Assembly: GCA_910585565.1 (NCBI GenBank)
Contig: CAJUFC010000115.1
Location: forward strand, 1-13,935
Direction of reading: 5' to 3'
Length of the DNA: 13,935 nucleotides
Source of the DNA: an uncultured Eggerthellaceae bacterium
GTDB taxonomy: Bacteria; Actinomycetota; Coriobacteriia; Coriobacteriales; Eggerthellaceae
Below, piece by piece: positions 6,995 to 13,374 of the stretch. Under the pieces are notes generated by a model that saw only the letters and a program-made list of their open reading frames with translations, did not search any database and had not been told where the DNA came from. A program made the translations under genes and the position numbers. The first letter of the stretch is position 1. Every line of letters begins with the position of its first letter.

Positions 6995-7053
6995 GTCTTT
7001 CATCGTTAGGCCTTCGAAGATGAAAGATCGTTTCGGGTGCTTTTTCTATTTTC
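6984..7053 (+). terminator. Intrinsic terminator in the 5' leader (attenuator)
   Basis: A 21-bp stem folds as follows: 6984-6995 (GCACTCGGAACG) with 7029-7040 (CGTTTCGGGTGC), 12 pairs with two G-U; a single bulged T at 7028; then 6996-7004 (TCTTTCATC) with 7019-7027 (GATGAAAGA), nine perfect pairs. The loop is 14 bases. TTTTTCTATTTTC follows at once (7041-7053). No plus-strand gene lies upstream to be terminated; the structure sits between the promoter candidate and the operon's first ribosome binding site (AAGGGGG at 7081-7087), the arrangement of an attenuator. Confidence 0.65.
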
Positions 7054-7092
7054 AGGGGCGCTGTTCGCCAACCACGAGATAAGGGGGCAGTG

Positions 7093-7881
7093 ATGGGGTC
7101 AGAACTTCCATTGTTGGTATTCACGGTATTGACGGGGCTTGCATCGGGCGGCTATGTGCTGGGCACTGTCTACGGCTTGTTGGACAAGCGGCGAAAGCGC
7201 AGCTGGGCGTTCTCGCTTCTCTGCCTTGTTGCGCTGGGGATAGGCATGCTGGGATCCCTCGCTCACCTGGGCCATCCCGAGCGCTTCCTCAATGCGCTGG
7301 CAAACCCCTCGGCCATGATCACGCAGGAGGCCTACTGGTCCATAGCGTTTGGCTGCGTGCTGCTCGTAGATACGCTGCTGCTCAAGATCAAGGGCTCGCA
7401 CAACAAGGTGGTGCCCGTCGTGGGGCCTGTTCTGGGGCTTGGCCTCATGACGGTCACTTCGATTGCCTACTTCACCAGCTATGGGGTCGCAGGATGGGCC
7501 GAAGCGCCGACGCTGTTCCTGTTCATCGTGGGAGATTTGGCCTTGGGCTCGTCGCTTGCGATCGCGTTTCCTGGAGCCGCTTCCGACCTGTCAGACAACG
7601 CTGGCTCGAAGGAGGCGCCGACCAAGGCCACGCCCAGCATCGCAATCGCTTTGTATCTGGCGCTTGCTGTCGTGTTCGTCGCAGAGGCGGTCGTCTTCGC
7701 GGGGCTTGCGGTGGGGCCATGGGGCTTTGTGGCAGCGGCTGTCGTCGCTCTCATCGCATGTGCCTTGCAAATGGCAGAGATGCTGAGGAAGGCGAAGGGC
7801 GCAAGCATTCGCTGGATATGCTTTTCGCTCGTTGCGTTGTCCGTGATCATCTCCCGCTGCGCCTTCTTTGCGATGGCCTAG
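7093..7881 (+). CDS. DmsC-like membrane anchor subunit of a DMSO reductase-family enzyme
   Basis: The product has 262 residues from ATG 7093, five bases after AAGGGGG; the GTG at 7090 is only two bases from that site and is rejected. The protein is almost wholly hydrophobic with about eight helices. It shows DmsC (PF04976) hallmarks: the opening ELPLLVFTVLTGLASGGYVL, then LGMLGSLAHLGHPERFLNAL-type text (residues about 50-75), and SRCAFFAM at the end. The family binds and oxidises menaquinol in the membrane and passes electrons to the Fe-S subunit. It is the first gene of the operon, before the catalytic gene, the reverse of E. coli dmsABC. A hydrophilic loop SDNAGSKEAPTKA (about 172-184) joins two helix groups. 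A 68-base gap with a stem-loop separates it from the next gene. Confidence 0.88.
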   Translation: MGSELPLLVFTVLTGLASGGYVLGTVYGLLDKRRKRSWAFSLLCLVALGIGMLGSLAHLGHPERFLNALANPSAMITQEAYWSIAFGCVLLVDTLLLKIKGSHNKVVPVVGPVLGLGLMTVTSIAYFTSYGVAGWAEAPTLFLFIVGDLALGSSLAIAFPGAASDLSDNAGSKEAPTKATPSIAIALYLALAVVFVAEAVVFAGLAVGPWGFVAAAVVALIACALQMAEMLRKAKGASIRWICFSLVALSVIISRCAFFAMA

Positions 7882-7899
7882 CCCTAGTTGCCGAATCTG

Positions 7900-7927
7900 C
7901 GCACGCCTGCGACTGCCGTGGCGTGCG
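7900..7927 (+). other. Intercistronic stem-loop before the catalytic subunit gene
   Basis: CGCACGCC (7900-7907) pairs perfectly with GGCGTGCG (7920-7927) around a 12-base loop. No T-tract follows, so it is not an intrinsic terminator. It may set mRNA processing or the ratio of anchor to catalytic subunit. Confidence 0.5.
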
Positions 7928-7949
7928 ACGTACAGGAAGTGAGTGAACC

Positions 7950-10577
7950 ATGAAAGAGCTGAAACGAGAGAGCGCCAAGATAGACAGGCGCACGTTCGTC
8001 GCCGGTTGTGCAGCAACCGCAGCGGCGCTTGGCGCTTCGAGCGGCGTCTATGGCCGGGACTTCCGGCTCGCCTTCGCTGACGAGGCGAGTGCGGAGGAGG
8101 GCGAAGGCACTTGGAAGACCATAGCCTGCCTGCATGGGTGTGGCACGCGCTGCATGAACCAGACGCTCGTCAAAGGCGGCATCCCCATTCGCCAAAAGAC
8201 CGATGACACGCACCCCGACTCCATCCTCTATCCGCAGCAGCGCGGCTGTCTGCGCGGACGAACGCTCGTGGAGTTCGAGAATGGTGCCGACCGGCTCAAG
8301 TATCCCTTGAAGCGCATCAGCTGGTCTATCGACGAGCCGCATGGCGAGCTGCGCGGCAAAGAGGGCTATGTGCGCATCAGCTGGGACGAAGCGCTTGACT
8401 TGGTGGCCGTGCAGCTCAAGAAGACCTATCAAGAGCACGGGCCGCGCTCGGTCTACATGCCCTGCAACCTCAGCAACGGGCGCATGCGCGTGGCTCCTCT
8501 GCTGAATACGCTGGGTGGATACCTCACCGTATCGGACACCATATCGTATGGCACCTACACCTACAACACGGATCTTCTGGGCATCAGCTATGGTGATGAG
8601 TGCGTGGGAAACGATCGCCTCGACATGATGGAGAATGCCGATACGGTCGTTCTGTGCGGGCAGAACCCTGGCTGGGGCTCGAATGGCAACCCGGGGTACT
8701 TCTTCAGGGCTGCCAAGGACCGCGGCGCGGACTTCATCTATATCGGGCCTTCCTACAACGTGTCTGCCGCCATGCTTGATGCTCGGTGGATACCGGTGAT
8801 GCCTGGTGGCGATACGGCTTTCCTCCTGGGCGTGGCGCATTCCATGCTCAAGCTGGATAGCGAGAAGGGAGGCATCATAGACTGGGACTTCTTGCATCGG
8901 TACTGTGTCGGCTTCGATGCTGAGTCGATGCCTGAAGGCGCCTCTGCGAACGAGAACTTCAAGGGCTATCTCGAGGGCGCATATGACGGGGTCGCAAAGG
9001 ATGCTGCATGGGCATCCGAGCGGTGCGGCACTCCTCGAGAGGACATCGAGTGGTTTGCCGAACAGATGACCAAGCGGAAGAACGTCACGCTCTCGCATGG
9101 GTATTCCGGCGCTCGCTGCTATGGTGCGGAGGACCTGCCGCAGATGTACATGACAATCGCCTGCATGGGTGGCCACTATGGGAAGCCCGGCAATGCGTGC
9201 TCGAACTACTGGGTCGACCGGCAGGGCCCTTGTTCGCTTCAGATATTGTCTACCGGCGACGACGGCACCGACGACGTCGCCCTTCCTGACCTCGACCCGC
9301 TCTATGACGCTGACAGGTTCGAGCCTGTGGAGAAGACCGACTACGTTCAAGGGCTGCAGATTTGGGACGCCATCATCGACGGGAAGTACACGAGCAATGG
9401 GCGATGCTGGTCGGGAAACTTCACGGAGCCTGTTGAGAAGGAATGCGACATCCGCATCATCTATGCCGCGCGGGACGGCTCGGCGCGCTCGGTCACCAAC
9501 TCCTCCAAGATGGAAGAGGCGTACCGAAAGCTCGACTTCATCCTGTACCAGCACTTCGTCCCCTCGCCGTCAGCGCCTTATGCCGACATAATCCTGCCTG
9601 TCACGTCCGACATAGAGCGTGACGGAATCGCAGAGAACGGGGACCGTGACCGAGAGATGGTGCTCGTCTACTCGAAGCTGGGAGGCAACGTATACGAAGC
9701 GAAGTCAGACCAGTGGATAGCCGAGCAGCTCCTCGAGCGTTTGGGCTATGACCCCAAAGACGTCTACCCCCTCACCGAGGAGCAGCAGTTCTTCAACAGG
9801 CTGAAGAATTCCCGGATCGAACATGCCGATGGCTCGTCTGTGCCGCTCGTCACCATCACGGAGCAAGACATCGCGGAGTGGGGCGTCGAAGGCGAGCCGC
9901 AGCAGGGCGCCATCGGCATCAACGAGCTGAAAGAGCGCGGCATCTACCAGGTGGAGCGCCATGTTGGGGACCAATACCAGACAGTTTCCTATGCCGACTT
10001 CATCGCTGATCCTGAGGCGAACCCGCTCGAATCCGCGAGCGGCAAGTTCGAGATCTGCTGCCAAGCCAAGGCGGACCTCTTCAACATGGCCGCGCTCGAT
10101 GGCGAGACATACAAGCCGTATCCGACCTATCATGAGGTCAGGCGAGATGAGGGCTTCCCGCTTCTCATGTTCAGCACGCATTATCCCCGGAGCGCATGCA
10201 CTGACTTCAACAATGTAGAGACGCTGCGCGAGACGTTCCTGGCGCCTGTCGTTATGAGCGTTGCCGACGCGAAGGAGCGCGGAATCGTCACCGGAGACGC
10301 GGTTCTCGTCACGAGTCCCTACGGCAAGGTGTTGCGTCCCGTGAGCGTGAGCGCGCTCATCATGCCGGGCAGCATCGATGTGCCCAACGGGTCGTGGCCG
10401 GACATCGGCGAGGACGGCATCGACCGAGGCGGCAGCCCCAACATGCTCTGTGGCGGCAAGCCCCAAGGACTCGGCGTGTCTGGCTACAACAACGTTTGGG
10501 TTCAGGTGGAGAAGTGGACCGGACCGATGCCGACGCCGGACTGTGACACGCGGCTCACGCTGGACGTCAAGGAATAG
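7950..10577 (+). CDS. Tat-exported molybdopterin oxidoreductase, DmsA-like catalytic subunit
   Basis: The product has 875 residues from ATG 7950, with an AGGAAG ribosome binding site about 12 bases upstream. The N-terminus is a Tat signal (DRRTFVAG, residues 12-19, then an Ala-rich stretch), so the enzyme acts outside the membrane. Cys60, Cys64, Cys68 and Cys100 (C-x3-C-x3-C-x31-C) form the FS0 [4Fe-4S] site. The molybdopterin domain carries ADTVVLCGQNPGWGSNGNPG and RWIPVMPGGDTAFLLGVAHS. The C-terminal dinucleotide-binding domain has MFSTHYPRSACTDFNNVETL and ends SPNMLCGGKPQGLGVSGYNN. In DmsA the Mo ligand is a Ser in a YG-x-Y-S motif; here the same place reads Y200-G-T-Y-T204. It should be a bis-MGD respiratory reductase fed by the neighbouring Fe-S and anchor subunits and matured by the TorD-like protein. 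DMSO, TMAO and other oxidised substrates are all possible. Confidence 0.9.
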   Translation: MKELKRESAKIDRRTFVAGCAATAAALGASSGVYGRDFRLAFADEASAEEGEGTWKTIACLHGCGTRCMNQTLVKGGIPIRQKTDDTHPDSILYPQQRGCLRGRTLVEFENGADRLKYPLKRISWSIDEPHGELRGKEGYVRISWDEALDLVAVQLKKTYQEHGPRSVYMPCNLSNGRMRVAPLLNTLGGYLTVSDTISYGTYTYNTDLLGISYGDECVGNDRLDMMENADTVVLCGQNPGWGSNGNPGYFFRAAKDRGADFIYIGPSYNVSAAMLDARWIPVMPGGDTAFLLGVAHSMLKLDSEKGGIIDWDFLHRYCVGFDAESMPEGASANENFKGYLEGAYDGVAKDAAWASERCGTPREDIEWFAEQMTKRKNVTLSHGYSGARCYGAEDLPQMYMTIACMGGHYGKPGNACSNYWVDRQGPCSLQILSTGDDGTDDVALPDLDPLYDADRFEPVEKTDYVQGLQIWDAIIDGKYTSNGRCWSGNFTEPVEKECDIRIIYAARDGSARSVTNSSKMEEAYRKLDFILYQHFVPSPSAPYADIILPVTSDIERDGIAENGDRDREMVLVYSKLGGNVYEAKSDQWIAEQLLERLGYDPKDVYPLTEEQQFFNRLKNSRIEHADGSSVPLVTITEQDIAEWGVEGEPQQGAIGINELKERGIYQVERHVGDQYQTVSYADFIADPEANPLESASGKFEICCQAKADLFNMAALDGETYKPYPTYHEVRRDEGFPLLMFSTHYPRSACTDFNNVETLRETFLAPVVMSVADAKERGIVTGDAVLVTSPYGKVLRPVSVSALIMPGSIDVPNGSWPDIGEDGIDRGGSPNMLCGGKPQGLGVSGYNNVWVQVEKWTGPMPTPDCDTRLTLDVKE

Positions 10578-10588
10578 GGGTGGAACGA

Positions 10589-11167
10589 ATGACGCGCAAG
10601 GGATTCTATTTCGACAGCACCAAATGTGTGTATTGCAAGACGTGCCAGGTCGCTTGCAAGAAGAAGTTCGACGTGCCGAAGCTTTTGAGCTATCGGGTCG
10701 TGAGCGGCTACGAAGTGGGGGAGTATCCCCAGGCGAGGTTCTATGCCATATCTGCTGCGTGTAACCATTGCGAGAACCCCGCCTGCGTGAGGAGCTGTCC
10801 CACGCGCGCGATGTACAAAGACGAGCAGGACGGCACGGTGCAGCACGATGACGACGTCTGCATCGGGTGCCAGGCGTGCATCATGGCCTGCCCCTACGGC
10901 GCTCCGGTCTATCTGGAGGAGCGGGGAATCGTCAACAAGTGCAACGCTTGCATAGACACGCGCGAGGAGGACGGCTCGACGACGTGCGAGGCTGCGTGCG
11001 GCATGCGTGCGATAGAGTTCGGCGACTTCGACGAGCTGGCGGCGCGGCATCCTGACGCCGTCGTGGAGATACCCTGTCGGCCCGATCCTTCTCTCGCCCA
11101 CCCGTCCATGATCATCGAGTGTCGGGACTACGTCTATGACGACGCGTATCGCGACATGGCGTACTAG
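10589..11167 (+). CDS. DmsB-like four-cluster [4Fe-4S] electron-transfer subunit
   Basis: I prefer ATG 10589 (GGGGTGG just upstream; product MTRKGFYFDSTKC) because family members start a few residues before the first Cys; a GTG at 10580, three residues longer, is the alternative. The product has 192 residues. Sixteen cysteines lie in four motifs: C13/16/19/23, C58/61/66/70, C91/94/97/101 and C118/121/133/137, with the usual CP after motifs II and III. This is the DmsB/NrfC ferredoxin layout, carrying electrons from the membrane anchor to the FS0 cluster of the molybdoenzyme. There is no signal peptide; it would be exported with the Tat-bearing catalytic subunit. It starts 11 bases after the catalytic gene's stop. 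Confidence 0.92.
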   Translation: MTRKGFYFDSTKCVYCKTCQVACKKKFDVPKLLSYRVVSGYEVGEYPQARFYAISAACNHCENPACVRSCPTRAMYKDEQDGTVQHDDDVCIGCQACIMACPYGAPVYLEERGIVNKCNACIDTREEDGSTTCEAACGMRAIEFGDFDELAARHPDAVVEIPCRPDPSLAHPSMIIECRDYVYDDAYRDMAY

Positions 11168-11169
11168 AC

Positions 11170-11919
11170 ATGGGCGATAGGGATCTCCTGCTCGCGGCGA
11201 GAGAGCTCGTCTATGCCGTCATTGCACGCGCCTACGCCGAAGAGCCCGATGCGGCTTTCGTTCAGGCGCTCGAGGGAGACGAGCTTTCGTTGGCGGTGCG
11301 ACTGCTGGATGACGGGCATGAGGCGCGTCTGGAAGACGGGCTTGAGCGAATGAGGGCATGCTGCAGGCGGGAGGATGGCGAAGCCCTTTCGAGGCGCCTG
11401 TCCGACTACGGCGCAGAGTATGTCCGCATCTTCATAGGGCCGGGCACGCTCTCTGCGGCTCCGTGGGAGTCGGCGCATGTGGCGGGAGGGCGGCCATCGG
11501 CTCAGCCGACAGCTTTGGACGTCCGCGAGGCATACCGGCGAGCTGGCTTGCTTCCCGTGCGGAAGGGGCAGGTGGCAGACGACTTCGTCGGGCTGGAGTT
11601 CGACTTCATGGCGAACCTGGCGATGTGCGCTTCGATGGATTGCCGCAGGGGACGCCTGGCTGCTTGCTGCGAGAGGCTGAGCCAATCGCAGGCATTTCTG
11701 CAGGCCCATCTGCAGGCATGGGTGGCGAGTCTGGCGCGTGCGATTCGCGCCCATTATGGGGACTGCCTGTATGCGTCTGTCACCGAGTTTGCCTCGGTGT
11801 GGGTGATGCGGGATGCCGACATTGTGCGAGGCATGCTTGAGGGCTGCGATTCGCCTTGCCTGGATGCGACGGAGGAGGGAAGAGCATGGCGTGAATCATG
11901 CTGGTCGGGACCAGCATGA
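11170..11919 (+). CDS. TorD/DmsD-family molybdoenzyme chaperone
   Basis: The product has 249 residues from ATG 11170, two bases after the previous stop. No ribosome binding site is visible, so translation is probably coupled to the upstream gene. The family motifs are present: EYVRIFIGPGTLSAAPWES (83-101), matching the 'Y..LF.GP....PPWES' box, and DDFVGLEFDFMANLA (137-151), matching 'pDHl..EL.fM'. The rest is alpha-helical in character. TorD-type proteins (PF02613) bind the Tat signal of the apo-enzyme in the cytosol and hold it until the Mo cofactor is inserted. Its place as last gene after the catalytic and Fe-S genes fits service to that enzyme. The C-terminus is Cys-rich for the family (CDSPC, SCW). 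The stop codon lies inside a perfect stem-loop. Confidence 0.88.
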   Translation: MGDRDLLLAARELVYAVIARAYAEEPDAAFVQALEGDELSLAVRLLDDGHEARLEDGLERMRACCRREDGEALSRRLSDYGAEYVRIFIGPGTLSAAPWESAHVAGGRPSAQPTALDVREAYRRAGLLPVRKGQVADDFVGLEFDFMANLAMCASMDCRRGRLAACCERLSQSQAFLQAHLQAWVASLARAIRAHYGDCLYASVTEFASVWVMRDADIVRGMLEGCDSPCLDATEEGRAWRESCWSGPA

Positions 11920-11920
11920 T
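11895..11920 (+). other. Perfect stem-loop spanning the stop codon of the chaperone gene
   Basis: ATCATGCTGGT (11895-11905) pairs with ACCAGCATGAT (11910-11920), 11 bp without mismatch, loop CGGG. The TGA stop is at 11917-11919. No T-tract follows, so it is more likely an mRNA 3' end stabiliser or a part of a factor-dependent terminator. Confidence 0.55.
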
Positions 11921-12007
11921 GGAATCGGTGTGGGCCGTGGCGCTCGGCAAATCGCAAGGGTTCAGTCAACCAGTGCCTTGTCGCGATGGCTTTGGGCACT
12001 CACACAG

Positions 12008-12045
12008 CAGTTCCGGCGCTCCGTATGGCGAGGGCGCCGGAACTG
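12008..12045. other. Strong stem-loop between the convergent operons
   Basis: CAGTTCCGGCGC (12008-12019) pairs perfectly with GCGCCGGAACTG (12034-12045), 12 bp, 14-base loop. In the plus direction it is followed by TGGGGGTCTTGT, a weak U content only. It probably marks transcript ends of one or both converging operons, but it is not a textbook intrinsic terminator in either direction. Confidence 0.5.
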
Positions 12046-12078
12046 TGGGGGTCTTGTATCATCGCATGTGCGTCTGTG

Positions 12079-12106
12079 CGTGCCGCGATGCGACAGTCGC
12101 GGCATG
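12079..12106. other. Stem-loop just downstream of the minus-strand operon
   Basis: CGTGCCGCGA (12079-12088) pairs with TCGCGGCATG (12097-12106) with one G-T pair and an 8-base loop. It lies 17 bases past the last stop of the minus-strand operon. No T-run follows on either strand. Confidence 0.4.
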
Positions 12107-12122
12107 AGCGCCGTGCAAAAGA

Positions 12123-12389
12123 TCACGCCTGTCCGGGTGGCCGGTAGTCGGGAATCTCGCCCGCGTGCTCCTCAAGGCTGTCGAAGAAGAGTCCTTCCAT
12201 GATGGAGTTGCGCGTGTTCCACGTAGCGCCGGTGATGGCGTCCACCACGCCGGCAATCTCCTCGTCAGTGGCTATCAAGAGCTTCTGGGACGCCTCGCGC
12301 GTGCCGCTGGCGGCTTCCCGTTCGCCGCTGCTGTCTTCGCGCGCGCCGCTAGCGCTGACCAGCCCTGATGCACGGTTGCCGTCACTCAC
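12123..12389 (-). CDS. Small protein with an ApbE-type flavinylation motif (mini FMN-binding protein)
   Basis: The product has 88 residues from GTG 12389, with AAGGA overlapping the upstream stop codon nine bases away. The first ~35 residues are low-complexity Ser/Gly/Arg/Glu with a loosely repeated SGxRE unit. Residues 42-74 contain EEIAGVVDAITGATWNTRNS. D50-A-I-T53-G54-A55-T56 fits the ApbE flavinylation motif (Dxx[S/T]GA[T/S]) of FMN-binding domains such as RnfG and NqrC, where FMN is attached to the last Thr (here Thr56). A full FMN-binding domain is about 80-100 residues; only its C-terminal motif half is evident, and no signal peptide or membrane helix is seen. It is the last gene of a molybdoenzyme operon, so a role as a small flavin electron carrier or assembly factor is an inference. 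I know no named family for it. Confidence 0.7.
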   Translation of the reverse strand: MSDGNRASGLVSASGAREDSSGEREAASGTREASQKLLIATDEEIAGVVDAITGATWNTRNSIMEGLFFDSLEEHAGEIPDYRPPGQA

Positions 12390-12401
12390 GATCTTGCGTC
12401 C

Positions 12402-12965
12402 TTAGGCGGTCGTGCGCGTCGTCTCGGACGGTCGACCGGCACCGCCTGCCTCAGTTGTGCTGGCTGTCGCCTGGTTGCCCCGCTCGCCGGTGATGACAGC
12501 GGCAAGGCCGCCAGCGGCTGGGTCGCAGAGGAGCGCGACGATGACGATTACGGGCCAAAACTGCATGCAGAGTGCCACGAACCGGTCGAAGAGGTTGGTT
12601 GCGATCATGCCGCCCGTCATGGCCGACGTCATCTCCACCTCGCCGATGCCAGTCATGAAGGCGGTCATGACGATGCCGAGGACGAGCATGATTAGCGTGC
12701 TGAAGAACACGTTCTGTATCAGCCTGAACGCAACGTTTCCCGGCTTCGCGTCATAGTAGCATGCGCATGCGCCGGCTATGCGCGCCAGCGGCACCACCGC
12801 CGTGACGACGAACGACGTGACGAACGCCACGAGGAAGCTCATCAGGAAGAACACGGGGTCGATGTGCGGCATGCCTTGTGCGATGGTGAGGCACAGGCAA
12901 AGCACGGCAGCCACGAACAGGGAGAAGAACAGCCCGTAGATGATGTAGTACTTTTTGCTATGCAT
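12402..12965 (-). CDS. Four-helix membrane protein of the second Mo operon (possibly DUF2798-like, duplicated)
   Basis: The start is ATG 12965 with AAGGAG six bases upstream; 187 residues, beginning MHSKKYYIIYGLFFS. An open frame runs further upstream to 13133 but only through the ferredoxin gene in another frame. Hydrophobic helices lie near 8-30, 37-60, 85-106 and 130-150. The two halves look alike (GLFFSLFVAAVLCLCLT versus NVFFSTLIMLVLGIVMT), suggesting a duplicated two-helix hairpin, which is reminiscent of DUF2798 proteins; that name is a weak guess. The last ~28 residues are a hydrophilic Thr/Ala/Gly tail. No haem-ligand His pairs typical of NrfD- or DmsC-type anchors are evident. By position it may anchor the oxidoreductase or link it to the quinone pool. 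Confidence 0.72.
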   Translation of the reverse strand: MHSKKYYIIYGLFFSLFVAAVLCLCLTIAQGMPHIDPVFFLMSFLVAFVTSFVVTAVVPLARIAGACACYYDAKPGNVAFRLIQNVFFSTLIMLVLGIVMTAFMTGIGEVEMTSAMTGGMIATNLFDRFVALCMQFWPVIVIVALLCDPAAGGLAAVITGERGNQATASTTEAGGAGRPSETTRTTA

Positions 12966-12981
12966 GATGCTGCTCCTTATG

Positions 12982-13011
12982 GGCGAGCCCCCGCGCTTTT
13001 GGGGGCTCGCC
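12982..13011 (-). other. Intercistronic stem-loop next to the membrane-protein ribosome binding site
   Basis: GGCGAGCCCCC (12982-12992) pairs perfectly with GGGGGCTCGCC (13001-13011), 11 bp, 8-base loop. On the minus strand the stem ends just before CATAAGGAG, the ribosome binding site of the membrane gene. There is no T-tract. It could block 3' decay of the upstream cistrons or limit read-through into the last two genes. Confidence 0.55.
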
Positions 13012-13030
13012 GAATCGTGCGTCGGGGAGG

Positions 13031-13372
13031 CTAGCTCACCACGAACAGGGTCTTTTGCTTCTCGTCCATGCGGCTTGCCAGCTCCTCCACGGGGCCGAAC
13101 TCGATGCACTGGGACTGGCAGTGCTGCACGCACGAGGGCACCTTGCCCATGCTACGGCGCATGGCGCATGTATCGCACTGCTTGGTGGGGATGGGCAGAT
13201 ACGAGAACTGCCAGTTCTCCTCGGCCTCGTCCCCGATGACCCACGGGCCGATCTTCACTACCTTGACTCCCGTCTCGCCGACGGGATACCCATGCTCCAT
13301 CTGGCAAGCCACCTCGCAGCTGTGGCAGCCAGAGCACCATTGAGCATCGATGAGAAGTCCGTATTTCGCCAT
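13031..13372 (-). CDS. Short two-cluster [4Fe-4S] ferredoxin-like oxidoreductase subunit
   Basis: The product has 113 residues from ATG 13372, two bases after the catalytic gene's stop, with GGAAGG upstream. Motif I is C13/C16/C19/C23 (CSGCHSCEVAC) and the last motif is C66/C69/C81/C85 (CDTC...CVQHC). The two middle motifs of four-cluster DmsB-type proteins are absent, so two [4Fe-4S] clusters are expected: in this fold the first and last motifs share clusters. An extra Cys89 follows. The intervening text VGETGVKVVKIGPW and YLPIPTKQCDTC is like short Fe-S subunits encoded next to molybdopterin oxidoreductases in Eggerthellaceae and Desulfitobacterium. It should carry electrons to or from the molybdoenzyme encoded just before it. 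Confidence 0.88.
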   Translation of the reverse strand: MAKYGLLIDAQWCSGCHSCEVACQMEHGYPVGETGVKVVKIGPWVIGDEAEENWQFSYLPIPTKQCDTCAMRRSMGKVPSCVQHCQSQCIEFGPVEELASRMDEKQKTLFVVS

Positions 13373-13374
13373 GG

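Noticed and set aside
7998..8009. VAGC lipobox-like sequence in the DmsA-like N-terminus (residues 17-20)
   Set aside because: It follows the twin Arg directly with no hydrophobic region in between, so it cannot be a lipoprotein cleavage site; the hydrophobic part comes after it.
7884..9554. 556-codon open frame on the minus strand opposite the DmsA-like gene
   Set aside because: It lies wholly antisense to a well-supported gene, its product is Arg/His/Val-rich with no recognisable domain, and long antisense frames are common in GC-rich DNA.
12008..12045. Intrinsic terminator
   Set aside because: The stem is strong but neither strand has a proper T-run after it; it is listed as a stem-loop only.
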